64,000 nt of DNA from Sphingomonas sp. dw_22. Its GTDB lineage: Bacteria > Pseudomonadota > Alphaproteobacteria > Sphingomonadales > Sphingomonadaceae. Both the position numbers and the translations under genes were made by a program. Below are positions 17,412 through 25,234 of this stretch, in pieces. The number at the start of each line of letters is the position of its first letter. Position 1 is the first letter of the stretch. The stretch lies in NCBI RefSeq assembly GCF_018449795.1, contig NZ_JAAVVE010000016.1, positions 22,828 through 86,827 of the forward strand, written 5' to 3'. The notes under the pieces are model-generated. The model was not told the DNA's origin and ran no database searches. It worked only from the letters and a program-made list of their open reading frames with translations.

Positions 17412-18232
17412 CCCTCGAACACGGTCGACAGCAGCATCGCGATCACCGGGATCAGCACGCTGGTATAGGCCGCCTTGGCCGGTCCGATCGTGCGGATCAG
17501 CCGGAAATAGATGCTGAAGGTGATCGCGGACCCGATCACCCCCAGATAGGCCAGCCCGGCAATATAGCCGCCCCGCGTCTCGATCACCGGCCCCCCCACC
17601 GTGACGAAGGCGAAGGCCGCATCCAGCGCCGATCCGATCAGCATCGCCCAGCCGAGCATCGTCGACATCGGATAGTTCCTGGCGATCCGCGTCGCCTGCA
17701 TCACATTGGCGATCGAGGCGGAGAGCACGCCGGCCAGCGCGATGCCGATGCCGATCAGCGCCTCGTGCGGCCCCACCGGGCTCAGCCGCGCCTCATGGAC
17801 GAACAGCAGCGCCACGCCCGCCATCGCCACCGCCGATCCGATCAGCAATTGCCGCCCCATCAACTGGCCGAGGAAGACCCGCGCCAGCAGCGCGTTCGGC
17901 ACCAGCAGCAGCGCATAGACCACCGCCACCACGCCCGAGGTGATGTGCTGCTCGGCGCGATAGACGAAGTTGAAGTTGAACACGAACTGCGCGAGCCCGA
18001 GCCCGGCCGCGAACAGCAGGCCGCGCAGGTCGAGCGTCAGCCGGTCCCGCCGCACCGCCGCCCAGGCCAGCATCGCCACGCCGCCCACCGCGAACCGGTA
18101 GCAGACCGACCAGCTCGGCGGCACCACCGCGAGCTGGTCCTTGATGACCAGCCAGGTCGAGCCCCAGATCAGCGTCACCACCGCGAACGGGATCAGCACG
18201 GAAAGCCGGGTGGAGCGGGGCGTGGCGTCCAC
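17321..18232 (-). CDS. EamA/DMT family transporter
   Basis: Protein of 303 residues with ten hydrophobic spans in two EamA repeats, starting MDATPRSTRLSVLIPFAVV from a GTG at 18232. The first repeat has LIWGSTWLVIKDQLAVVPP, the standard EamA motif, and the second has YLGVIGSAITFSIYF. These inner-membrane proteins export small metabolites such as amino acids. The start is set by GGGGGAGG five bases upstream, which belongs to palindromic repeat copy 2. The frame stays open to 18433 through that repeat, but the added residues are low-complexity repeat translation and not part of the family. Its 3' end overlaps the epimerase-like gene by 91 bp. Confidence 0.9.
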   Translation of the reverse strand: MDATPRSTRLSVLIPFAVVTLIWGSTWLVIKDQLAVVPPSWSVCYRFAVGGVAMLAWAAVRRDRLTLDLRGLLFAAGLGLAQFVFNFNFVYRAEQHITSGVVAVVYALLLVPNALLARVFLGQLMGRQLLIGSAVAMAGVALLFVHEARLSPVGPHEALIGIGIALAGVLSASIANVMQATRIARNYPMSTMLGWAMLIGSALDAAFAFVTVGGPVIETRGGYIAGLAYLGVIGSAITFSIYFRLIRTIGPAKAAYTSVLIPVIAMLLSTVFEGYRWSLLAGAGAGLVMAGLVIALKARRPNR

Positions 18233-18236
18233 TAGA

Positions 18237-18377
18237 TCCTCCCCCAGCTTGTCTGGGGGAGGGGGACCATGCGAAGCATGGTGGAGGGGTGGCGGTGGAA
18301 CACCGCCGTCTGCGCCGGCGGCCCCTCCACCACGCCCTGCGGGCGCGGTCCCCCTCCCCGAGCAAGCTCGGGGAGGA
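18237..18377. repeat. palindromic repeat, family A copy 2
   Basis: Left arm 18237-18268 and right arm 18347-18377 share the TCCTCCCC...GGGGGACC / GGTCCCCC...GGGGAGGA plan of copy 1, with different hairpin loops (GCTTGTC versus AGCAAGCT). The inner CATGCGAAGCATGGTGGAGG segment is the same as in copy 1. It fills the gap between the minus-strand threonine aldolase and EamA genes. Confidence 0.88.
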
Positions 18378-18392
18378 ATGGACGGCAATCCC

Positions 18393-19397
18393 TCACAATC
18401 CCCGGATCGCCTCGGCCAGCGGCCGGATCGCATCCTCGCTCTGGTCCCATGACGTCACCAGCCGCACTTCGCCCGGCGCCCAGTCGTAGAAGTCGAAGCC
18501 AAGCGCGCGCAAGGAAGCGGCTTCCTCCGGCGTCGCCTTCAGGAACACTTCGTTCGCCTCGACCGGATAGAGCAGCCGTTCCGCGCCCGCCGCCTCGGCC
18601 AGCAGCCGGGCCCCGGCATTCGCCGCCCGCGCATTGGCGAGCCACAGGTCGCCTTCCAGCATCGCCAGGATCTGCGCCGCCAGATAGCGCCCCTTGGAAA
18701 GCAGCAGCCCCGCGCGCTTGCGGCGATAGAGCGTCAATTCGGCCAGCTCCGGCTTGAAGAATATCAGCGCCTCGGCGCTCATCGCCCCGTTCTTGACGAA
18801 GCCGAAGCTCAGCACGTCGACGCCCGCCTTCCAGGTCAGCTCTGCGGACGCGCAGCCGAGATGCGCCACGGCATTGGCGAAGCGCGCCCCGTCCATGTGC
18901 AGCCCCAGCCCGCGCTCGCGCGCCAGCGCGCCGATCGCCGCCACCTCGGCGGGGGTATAGACCAGCCCATATTCGGTCGCGTTGGTGATCGAGATCGCGT
19001 GCGGCTGGATGCGGTGGACGTCGTTGGCGATCAGGTCGATCACCGCCAGGATGCTCTCGGGCGTCAGCTTCGCGCCCGGCCCCTCGCCGATCATCAGCTT
19101 GGCGCCGTGGGTGTGGAATTCGGGCGCGCCGCATTCGTCGTTCTGGATATGCGCGTCGCGGTGGCAGACCACGCCGCCATGCGGGGGGCAGAGCGCCGCC
19201 AGTGCCAGCGCATTGGCCGAAGTGCCGGAGGGCACCCACAGCGCGCGCACCTCGGTCCCGAACAATTCGGAGAAGCGCGCATCGAGCGATTTGGACCAGC
19301 GATCGCCGTCATAGGCGGTGTCGAGCTGGTTCACGTCGGCGAGCGCCTGCATCACTTGCGGGCAGACCGGGGCGGCATTGTCGGAGAAGAAGCGCAT
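18393..19397 (-). CDS. ltaE: low-specificity L-threonine aldolase family protein
   Basis: Protein of 334 residues from the ATG at 19397. It is a fold-type I PLP enzyme of the beta-eliminating lyase/aldolase group: MRFFSDNAAPVCPQVMQAL at the start, FVPSGT-like LWVPSGTSANALAL for phosphate binding, CHRDAHIQNDECGAPEF, the PLP-ring contact LHMDGARFANAVAHLG, and the Schiff-base lysine K202 in SFGFVKNGAMSAEA. Such enzymes cleave threonine or allo-threonine to glycine and acetaldehyde. Length matches the family at about 340. The repeat-filled gap separates it from EamA on the same strand, so the aldolase may be co-transcribed with a metabolite exporter. Confidence 0.93.
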   Translation of the reverse strand: MRFFSDNAAPVCPQVMQALADVNQLDTAYDGDRWSKSLDARFSELFGTEVRALWVPSGTSANALALAALCPPHGGVVCHRDAHIQNDECGAPEFHTHGAKLMIGEGPGAKLTPESILAVIDLIANDVHRIQPHAISITNATEYGLVYTPAEVAAIGALARERGLGLHMDGARFANAVAHLGCASAELTWKAGVDVLSFGFVKNGAMSAEALIFFKPELAELTLYRRKRAGLLLSKGRYLAAQILAMLEGDLWLANARAANAGARLLAEAAGAERLLYPVEANEVFLKATPEEAASLRALGFDFYDWAPGEVRLVTSWDQSEDAIRPLAEAIRGL

Positions 19398-19459
19398 GGT
19401 CACGCCATTGCGGGCAGCCGCGCCGACGTCAACGCCTGTTGGCGTGCACTTCGAGAATT

Positions 19460-19513
19460 GCCCGCAATGCCGCCGGCACCAGGGCCGGCACCAGGGCCGG
19501 CGGCATTGCGGGC
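19460..19513. repeat. 18-bp perfect stem-loop with tandem 12-mers in the loop
   Basis: GCCCGCAATGCCGCCGGC (19460-19477) and GCCGGCGGCATTGCGGGC (19496-19513) pair perfectly. The loop holds a direct repeat of ACCAGGGCCGGC. It lies just after the stop of the sorted exoprotein gene (minus strand). No T run follows, so it is not a standard intrinsic terminator. A third fragment, CCATTGCGGGC, occurs at the start of the aldolase gene. Confidence 0.8.
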
Positions 19514-19523
19514 GGTATAGTCT

Positions 19524-20060
19524 TCAGGCGATCTGGGTGTATCGCACTTCGGACGCGCGCACCCGGCGGCGCAGCACGCCGCCGATCAGGCCGAAGCCGA
19601 GGATCATCATGCCCCAGGCCGCGGGTTCCGGAACGGCCTGCAGCGTGACGGCGCTTCCCATCGCCTGCACCGCGGCATAGCCCTGCTGGGAATAATAGAG
19701 GTCCGCCATCGTGCCGTCGAAGGGGTTGAAGTGCAGCCAGAAGTCCTCGGTCGTGCCCCGGATCGATGATCCGTTCAGGTTGCCGTACAGCATGAAGAGC
19801 TGCGAGCCGGAGCCCCATGGAACCAGGGTCGCGTTGGCGGTGGTGTAAACGGTCGAGCCGATCGTGAAGTCGATGTCGAGCAGCGACGCGGTCTGGGTCG
19901 CGGGATCCTGGAGCAGGGTGAACCCGCCGGTGACAATCGGGGTGGGGCCCGAAGGAAGGTGCGCCGTGAACGTGTATTGCCGGGAAGTCGGCGTCGCGTC
20001 CGCGCCGCTCGCCGAGACGGCCGCCGCCAGTAGCCCGATCGTGTAAGCAATCTTCTTCAT
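19524..20060 (-). CDS. exported protein with PEPxxWA-CTERM sorting signal
   Basis: Protein of 178 residues. An N-terminal Sec signal (MKKIAYTIGLLAAAVSAS) is followed by a beta-rich region with no domain I recognise. The C-terminus carries VPEPAAWGMMILGFGLIGG, then VLRRRVR: a PEP motif, a transmembrane helix and an arginine cluster. This is the sphingomonad PEPxxWA version of the exosortase signal, which leads to cleavage and release or surface attachment. AGGGGA lies 6-7 nt before the ATG at 20060. Neighbouring genes are unrelated and no exosortase is in the window. The mature domain (FTAHLPSGPTPIVTGGFTL, repeated Gly/Ser/Thr turns) suggests a small beta-sandwich; function unknown. Confidence 0.88.
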   Translation of the reverse strand: MKKIAYTIGLLAAAVSASGADATPTSRQYTFTAHLPSGPTPIVTGGFTLLQDPATQTASLLDIDFTIGSTVYTTANATLVPWGSGSQLFMLYGNLNGSSIRGTTEDFWLHFNPFDGTMADLYYSQQGYAAVQAMGSAVTLQAVPEPAAWGMMILGFGLIGGVLRRRVRASEVRYTQIA

Positions 20061-20182
20061 GCTATTCCCCTGTCTGAGATTTTTCCCAGAACGGCCTAGT
20101 GGCCGGATGGGACTCATCCGTGACAGGGGAGCGATTCGTTAAGCATCTTCAGTGCCGGAATGGGACGGTCTGCCCATCGACG

Positions 20183-22444
20183 CTATGGTGCGTCTCCAGG
20201 GCGCGATCGCCGGAATTCGCCGTCCGGACCCGGCCGGCGCGGCGCGTCGGGGGCCATGCGCGGCGGCGGCGGTTCGTCGCCCGGTTCGTCGGGCTGGTCG
20301 CCGCCGGGCAGCGCGTCGCGCAGCCGGTCGATGTCGACCCGCACGCCTTCGTCGTCCAGATGCACGCCGACGCCGTTGAGCACGTCCTCCAGGTCCGTCG
20401 CATTGTCCGCCGGTTCCTCCACCGGCGGGGGCGGCGGCAGCCTGAGGTTCATCGCCCGCACCATGAAGTCGCGCCAGATCCGCGCGGGCAGCCCGCCTCC
20501 CGCCAGCCCCGGATTGGGCGTGTTGTCGTCATTGCCCAGCCACACGCCCACCACCAGGTCGCCGGCATAGCCGATGAACAGCGCGTCGCGGCTGTCCTGC
20601 GTCGTGCCGGTCTTGCCGAAGGTCGGGATCGGCAGCGCCGCGCCGCGCCCCGTGCCCGATTCGACCACCGTCGCCAGCAGCGAGCGCATGTCCTCCAGCT
20701 CCTGCCCACGGAACTGCGCCGCCCCGCCCAGCCGCCGCGCCAGCCAGTCGTCGGCATTTTCGTCATTGTCGAGGCCGGTCGGGCGCACCGGATAGCTGCC
20801 GTTGGCGATCGCGGCATAGGCGGAAGTCAGCTCGAGCAGCGACACGGTCGAGGTGCCCAGCGCGATCGAGGCATCGGTGCCGATCGGCGTCGAGATGCCC
20901 AGGTCGCGCGCCGCCCTGGTCACGCGCGCCACGCCGAGCTGGTGCGTCAGCCGGGCGGCGGCGACGTTGCTCGATTTGGCGAAGGCCTGGCGGAGCGTGA
21001 TCCGCCCGGCATAGCGGCCGTCGCTGTTCTCGGGCTTCCAGTCGCCGATCGTCACGGGTTCGTCGTCGATCATGCTGTCGGGCGTCATGCCGGAACGCAG
21101 CGCCGCCAGATAGACGAACAGCTTGAAGGTCGATCCCGGCTGGCGCCGCGCCTGGGTGGCGCGGTTGAACGGGCTGTCGGCATAGCTCTTGCCGCCCACC
21201 ATCGCGACCACGCGCCCGTCCGGATGCATCGCCACCAGCGCGATCTGCGAGTCCCGCAGCCCGGCGCTGCGCACCACCCGCTCGGCGGTCTGCTGGAGCC
21301 GCGTGTCGAGCGTGGTGCGCACGGTCTGCTCGGTCGCCACGCCACCGGCGCGGTCGCGCGCCTGGGGCAGCACCCAGTCGGCGAAATAGGTGCCGTTGGG
21401 CAGCTCCTTGGTCCTGCTGACATGCAGCACCGCCGGGCGGACATCCTCGGCCTCGGCCTTGTCGAGGAACCCGGCATCCTCCATCGCGCCGATCACCAGC
21501 TTTTGCCGGTCCCGCGCGCCCTTCAAATTGCCGGTAGGCGCCAGCCGGCTCGGCGCCTGCACCAGCCCAGCGAGCAGCGTCGCCTGGCTCACCGTCAGAT
21601 CCTCGGGCGTGGTGCTGAAATAATGCTGTGCGGCGGCGCGCAGGCCGTAGACATTGTCGCCGAAATAGACGTTCGACAGATAGCGCGAGAGGATCTCGTC
21701 CTTCGAGAGCCACGCCTCCAGCCAGAACGCGATCATCACCTCCTGCGCCTTGCGTCCGAAGGTCCGCTTCGAGGTGAGGAAGGCGTTCTTGGCGAGCTGC
21801 TGGGTGATCGTGCTGCCGCCCTGCGATCCGCCCGAGCTCGTCACGTTGTGGACGAAGGCACGCAGGATTCCGCGCGGATCGACGCCCCAATGGCCGTAGA
21901 AGCGCCGGTCCTCGATCGCGACGAAGGCGTCGCGCACATGCTTGGGCAGCTTGGTGGCATCCACCGGCGCGCCGATCACCGCACCGCGCCGTGCGATCGG
22001 CGTGCCGTCTTCGGCGAGCAGCGTGATCGAGGGCGGCGCCGGCGGCCGCAGCGACTTGGAGAGGGGCGCGGTCAGCGCCAGCCAGCCCACCGCGACGATG
22101 AACAGCACGATCAGCGCCGCCGCGCCCCGCGTCGCCCATTTCAGCCAGTTGCGGCGGCGCGACGGCGGCAGCGCCGGGACGCCGGACGCAGGATCGCCCG
22201 GCCCCGGCTCTCCGCCCGGAGGCAGAGGCGGCGGTGAGGGGGGCGGCGGAGAACAAACCGCCGGGCGTGCCTCCGCAATCGGCGGCAGCGCCCCCGCCAG
22301 CTCGACCGCCGGTGGCGCCTCCACCGCACGCGGCTTCCACAGCCCGGCGCGTTCGCGCGCCCGCGGCTCGGGCGGAGCCGTCGCGTCTTCGGCCGAGCGC
22401 CGCAGCGGAAAGCGCCGTTCGAAAGGATCCTCGTCCTTCGCCAT
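20183..22444 (-). CDS. class A penicillin-binding protein (PBP1A type)
   Basis: Protein of 753 residues. A cytoplasmic proline-rich N-tail (about 1-95) precedes one transmembrane helix (about 105-128, ALIVLFIVAVGWLAL). The GT51 glycosyltransferase domain follows, with catalytic E178 in AIEDRRFYGHWG and GGSTITQQLAKNAFL. The transpeptidase domain has the SxxK serine S438 in RQPGSTFK, an SSN motif (KSSNVAA) and KTGT at 611-614. The C-terminal 60 residues are proline- and acid-rich. The enzyme polymerises lipid II and crosslinks peptidoglycan in the periplasm. The unusually long proline-rich N-terminal tail is the only oddity. A 10-bp-arm inverted repeat lies 48-75 bp upstream of the start. Confidence 0.95.
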   Translation of the reverse strand: MAKDEDPFERRFPLRRSAEDATAPPEPRARERAGLWKPRAVEAPPAVELAGALPPIAEARPAVCSPPPPSPPPLPPGGEPGPGDPASGVPALPPSRRRNWLKWATRGAAALIVLFIVAVGWLALTAPLSKSLRPPAPPSITLLAEDGTPIARRGAVIGAPVDATKLPKHVRDAFVAIEDRRFYGHWGVDPRGILRAFVHNVTSSGGSQGGSTITQQLAKNAFLTSKRTFGRKAQEVMIAFWLEAWLSKDEILSRYLSNVYFGDNVYGLRAAAQHYFSTTPEDLTVSQATLLAGLVQAPSRLAPTGNLKGARDRQKLVIGAMEDAGFLDKAEAEDVRPAVLHVSRTKELPNGTYFADWVLPQARDRAGGVATEQTVRTTLDTRLQQTAERVVRSAGLRDSQIALVAMHPDGRVVAMVGGKSYADSPFNRATQARRQPGSTFKLFVYLAALRSGMTPDSMIDDEPVTIGDWKPENSDGRYAGRITLRQAFAKSSNVAAARLTHQLGVARVTRAARDLGISTPIGTDASIALGTSTVSLLELTSAYAAIANGSYPVRPTGLDNDENADDWLARRLGGAAQFRGQELEDMRSLLATVVESGTGRGAALPIPTFGKTGTTQDSRDALFIGYAGDLVVGVWLGNDDNTPNPGLAGGGLPARIWRDFMVRAMNLRLPPPPPVEEPADNATDLEDVLNGVGVHLDDEGVRVDIDRLRDALPGGDQPDEPGDEPPPPRMAPDAPRRPGPDGEFRRSRPGDAP

Positions 22445-22491
22445 TATCCGCGCACGCGCTCCCGGGTGTTCATGGGGTGAGTCTAGCGAAC

Positions 22492-22519
22492 CAACTGTGT
22501 TGTTACAATAACACAGTTG
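22492..22519. promoter_or_regulatory. inverted repeat upstream of PBP1A gene
   Basis: CAACTGTGTT (22492-22501) and AACACAGTTG (22510-22519) are perfect 10-bp arms around an 8-bp AT-rich centre, in the gap between the HNH nuclease stop and the PBP1A start (both minus strand). It could be an operator or a terminator; no T run follows on the minus strand, which favours an operator. Confidence 0.4.
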
Positions 22520-22563
22520 TCACGGAAGCGGCACGAATGTCGGCGTACCCGGCGCGAAGAGGA

Positions 22564-23130
22564 TTATGCCTCCAGCTCGACGTCCCAATAGAGCCAGTCG
22601 TGCCAGGTCTCGTGCAGGTGGTTGGGCGGGAAGCGCCGGCCATGTTCCTGCAATTGCCAGCTCGTCGGCCGGATCGGCGTGATGTGGAGCGGCATCGCGG
22701 CCTGTTTCGGCGTCCGCCCGCCCTTGCGCAGGTTGCACGGGGCGCAGGCCGTCGCGACATTCTCCCAGGTGGTGCGTCCGCCCTGGGCTCTGGGGATCAC
22801 ATGGTCGAAGGTGAGGTCGCGCGTCGCGCCGCAATATTGGCAGGCGAACTTGTCGCGGAGGAAGAGGTTGAACCGGGTGAAGGCGGGGAAATTGGAAGGT
22901 TTGACATATTGTTTGAGCGCGATGACCGAAGGAAGCTTCAGCCTCGCGCTGGGACTTCGAACCTCGCGTTCGTAATAGGACACCACGTCCACCCGATCGA
23001 GGAACAGCGCCTTGATCGCCGTCTGCCAGGGCCACACGCTCAGGGGATAATAGCTGAGCGGGGTATAATCGGCGTTCAAAACGAGTGCGGGACACCCATC
23101 TGGATGGCGGATCAAATCGGGATGATACAT
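22564..23130 (-). CDS. HNH endonuclease
   Basis: Protein of 188 residues starting MYHPDLIRHPDGCPALVLNADY, from the ATG at 23130 preceded by GAGGGAG. The HNH module lies at about 115-155: FACQYCGATRDLTFDHVIPRAQGG then TWENVATACAPCNLRKGG, with CxxC...CxxC zinc ligands, the DH pair, the Asn of WEN and the terminal Asn in PCN. The N-terminal half (PLSYYPLSVWPWQTAIKALFLDRVDVVSYY) is conserved in a chromosomal family found widely in Alphaproteobacteria, so this is more likely a housekeeping or DNA-repair nuclease than a phage or homing enzyme. No mobile-element features border it. The substrate is unknown. Confidence 0.9.
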   Translation of the reverse strand: MYHPDLIRHPDGCPALVLNADYTPLSYYPLSVWPWQTAIKALFLDRVDVVSYYEREVRSPSARLKLPSVIALKQYVKPSNFPAFTRFNLFLRDKFACQYCGATRDLTFDHVIPRAQGGRTTWENVATACAPCNLRKGGRTPKQAAMPLHITPIRPTSWQLQEHGRRFPPNHLHETWHDWLYWDVELEA

Positions 23131-23226
23131 GCGCTCCCTCGCCCTTGTGGTGCCCCGCTCTCTTGCGCGAGAGCGTGACGCCATCATGACAGCATATGCC
23201 GCGACTCGCGGTCAAGGGCCGGTTTC

Positions 23227-24189
23227 ATGATTATCCACACAAGATTTGCGCCCAGCCCCACCGGCCGGCTCCATCTCGGCCACGCCTGGTCGGCGATGCA
23301 GGCGCACGATTTCGCCCGCGCCGCCGGCGGCCGTTTCAGCCTGCGCATCGAGGATATCGACGGCACCCGCTCGCGCCCCGGGCATGTCGACGCGATCTTC
23401 CGGGATCTCGAATGGCTCGGGCTGGAATGGGACGGCGAAGCGACGTTCCAGTCGCAGCGGCTGGACCTCTATGCCGGGGCGCTCGATCGGCTGAAGGCGA
23501 TGGGCCTGCTCTATCCCTGCTTCTGCACCCGCGCCGACATCGCCGCGAGCCTCTCGGCCCCGCACGGCCCGGAAGGCGCGCTCTATCCGGGAACCTGCCG
23601 GGGGCTCCCCGATCCGGACCTGACCCGTCCCCATAGTTGGCGCCTGGACATGGCGGCTGCTCTAAAATTCCTCCCCGAGCTTGCTCGGGGAGGGGGACCA
23701 TCCGAAGGATGGTGGAGGGGCGCCGTCGAAGACGGCGGCTACGCCGCCGCCCCTCCACCACCGCTTCGCCGCGGTCCCCCTCCCCGTGCCGGGGAGGAAT
23801 TGATGTGGCACGATGCCTTTACCGGCTGGGTCCGCGCCGACCCCCGCCCGCACGGCGACGTCATCCTCGCCCGCAAGGACGCCCCCGCCAGCTACCACCT
23901 TGCCGTCACCGTCGACGATGCCGCGCAAGGCATCACCCACATCATCCGCGGCCGGGATCTGTTCGCCGCCACGCACGTCCACCGCCTGCTCCAGGCGCTG
24001 CTCGGCCTGCCCACCCCCGAATACCGCCACCACGACCTGCTGCTCGGCCCCGACGGCACCCGCCTCGCCAAGCGCCACGGCGCCCCGACGCTGGAGGCGC
24101 TGCGCCTCGCCGGCGAGGACGGCCGCGCGCTGGCGGAGCGATTGCGCGCCGGCCGCCTCCCGGTTGGAATCGCCGCCGCAGGGGAGTAG
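23227..24189 (+). CDS. gluQ: glutamyl-Q tRNA(Asp) synthetase with an in-frame palindromic repeat insertion
   Basis: Protein of 320 residues, longer than the usual 270-300. It attaches glutamate to the queuosine base of tRNA-Asp. The class I HIGH motif is HLGH at 16-19; IEDIDGTR and the zinc-type CFCTR plus LYPGTC follow; the KMSKS loop is reduced to RLAKRH, normal for GluQ. Residues 148-191 (Pro/Gly/Arg-rich) are the translation of a palindromic repeat family A copy, inserted between DMAAAL and WHDAFTGWV, a surface-loop position. The insert is a multiple of three and has no stop, so the enzyme reads through. The sequence on both sides matches the family without loss. Whether it is still active cannot be told from sequence. 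Confidence 0.92.
   Translation: MIIHTRFAPSPTGRLHLGHAWSAMQAHDFARAAGGRFSLRIEDIDGTRSRPGHVDAIFRDLEWLGLEWDGEATFQSQRLDLYAGALDRLKAMGLLYPCFCTRADIAASLSAPHGPEGALYPGTCRGLPDPDLTRPHSWRLDMAAALKFLPELARGGGPSEGWWRGAVEDGGYAAAPPPPLRRGPPPRAGEELMWHDAFTGWVRADPRPHGDVILARKDAPASYHLAVTVDDAAQGITHIIRGRDLFAATHVHRLLQALLGLPTPEYRHHDLLLGPDGTRLAKRHGAPTLEALRLAGEDGRALAERLRAGRLPVGIAAAGE
23666..23801. repeat. palindromic repeat, family A copy 3, inside gluQ
   Basis: Ends AATTCCTCCCC (from 23666) and GGGGAGGAATT (to 23801) are complementary. The middle has GGTGGAGGGG / CCCCTCCACCACC as in the intergenic copies. The core spans 23668-23799, 132 bp or 44 codons, and is open in the gluQ frame. Confidence 0.9.
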
Positions 24190-24198
24190 GGAAGGGGG

Positions 24199-24426
24199 AT
24201 GCTCTTCCTCGCCATCCTGCTCATCGCCGCGATGCTCGCGACCCTGTTCTTCCTCATCCGGGGGCTGGTCAACATGGCCGGCACCACCAGCCAGGATCTG
24301 GAAGGCCCCGGCCCCAGCGAGCGGGCGCTGCGATCCAACAAGCTGATGCAGAAGCGCATCCTGTTCCAGGGGATCGCGATCGGCATCATCGCGCTGATCC
24401 TGCTGATCGCCTCGGCGAAAGGGTGA
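24199..24426 (+). CDS. small twin-transmembrane (HIG1-like) protein
   Basis: Protein of 75 residues with two hydrophobic helices (LFLAILLIAAMLATLFFLI at 2-20 and ILFQGIAIGIIALILLI at about 54-70) separated by a polar loop. SNKLMQKRILFQGIAI matches the conserved turn of HIG1-domain/twin-transmembrane proteins, which in some bacteria and mitochondria associate with cytochrome oxidase. The start follows GGAAGGGGG by 2 nt. It lies 9 bp after gluQ and its stop overlaps the next small membrane gene by 4 bp (GTGA). The respiratory role is taken from the family and not shown here. Confidence 0.75.
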   Translation: MLFLAILLIAAMLATLFFLIRGLVNMAGTTSQDLEGPGPSERALRSNKLMQKRILFQGIAIGIIALILLIASAKG

Positions 24427-24632
24427 AAGCTGCAGCGTCATCGTCCGAGCCGCGCGCTATCCACCCGCTGCTGATGCTGGGACTATTGATGGCCCCTTGG
24501 CTCTTCTTCTGGTTCCTCTTGCTGCGTCGCGGCTATGCCGCTTCCACGCGCATTGCCGCGGCGAGCTATATGCTGGTGCCGGCCGCGCTGGCATTGACCG
24601 CAACCTTCCTGGCGCCGCCTCGCTCATGGTAA
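24423..24632 (+). CDS. small hypothetical membrane protein
   Basis: A 69-residue reading frame starts with GTG at 24423 inside the stop of the previous gene. It has two hydrophobic helices (LLMLGLLMAPWLFFWFLLL and a second near IAAASYMLVPAALALTATF) joined by an RRGYAASTR loop. Its end overlaps the adenosyltransferase start by 7 bp. Tight coupling on both sides and the membrane pattern support a real gene. I do not recognise the family. Confidence 0.6.
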   Translation: MKAAASSSEPRAIHPLLMLGLLMAPWLFFWFLLLRRGYAASTRIAAASYMLVPAALALTATFLAPPRSW

Positions 24633-25183
24633 AGCTCAACAAGATCTACACCCGCACCGGCGATGCCGGCACCACCGGCCTGGTCGACGGCTCGCGCGTG
24701 TCCAAGGCCGATCCGCGCATGGCCGCGATCGGCGACGTGGATGAGGCGAACAGCGCGATCGGCGTCGCCCGCGCCGCGCTCGGCCCCGGCAGCCTGGGCG
24801 AGATGCTCGCGCGCATCCAGAACGACCTGTTCGATCTCGGCGCCGATCTCGCCACCCCGATCGAGATGGCGGGCGCGCTGCGCATCGTCCCCGCCCAGGT
24901 GACCTGGCTGGAGGAGCGGATCGACCATCTCAACGCCGCGCTCGAACCGCTGACCAGCTTCATCCTGCCCGCCGGCGAGGCGTCCGCCGCCGCGCTCCAC
25001 CTCGCCCGCGCGGTCGTCCGCCGGGCCGAACGGACCGCCGTCGCCGCGGGCCGATCGGTCGCTTTGGCGCCCGATGCCCTTGCGTATCTCAATCGCCTTT
25101 CCGATCTCCTGTTCGTCGCCGCGCGCGCGGTGAACCAGAATGCCGGTGGGGACGTTCTCTGGGTTCCGGGGGCCTCACGCTGA
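24626..25183 (+). CDS. cob(I)yrinic acid a,c-diamide adenosyltransferase (PduO type)
   Basis: Protein of 185 residues starting MVKLNKIYTRTGDAGTTGL. The N-terminal TRTGDxGTTGL loop binds ATP, and the helical bundle carries the family blocks GDVDEANSAIGVAR, NDLFDLGADLA, FILPAGEASAAALHLARAVVRRAER and YLNRLSDLLFVAAR. The enzyme transfers the adenosyl group of ATP to reduced cobalt corrinoids, making adenosylcobalamin, in the cytoplasm. Length matches PduO-type enzymes of about 190. It overlaps the preceding small membrane protein gene by 7 bp. No cobalamin pathway or B12-dependent enzyme lies beside it, so it probably serves salvage. Confidence 0.95.
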   Translation: MVKLNKIYTRTGDAGTTGLVDGSRVSKADPRMAAIGDVDEANSAIGVARAALGPGSLGEMLARIQNDLFDLGADLATPIEMAGALRIVPAQVTWLEERIDHLNAALEPLTSFILPAGEASAAALHLARAVVRRAERTAVAAGRSVALAPDALAYLNRLSDLLFVAARAVNQNAGGDVLWVPGASR

Positions 25184-25234
25184 GCCGAGCGAACCGCGAT
25201 TGACCGGCAGGGCGCAGCCTGCTAGGAGAACAAA

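Noticed and set aside
18233..18433. N-terminal extension of the EamA transporter
   Set aside because: The added residues are a translation of the palindromic repeat and the family starts at the GTG at 18232.
20099..22237. A 712-codon plus-strand frame opposite PBP1A
   Set aside because: Shadow of the penicillin-binding protein gene; low-complexity His/Arg/Gly content.
22564..23130. Homing or phage HNH endonuclease
   Set aside because: The N-terminal half matches a widespread chromosomal alphaproteobacterial family and no phage or intron features surround it.
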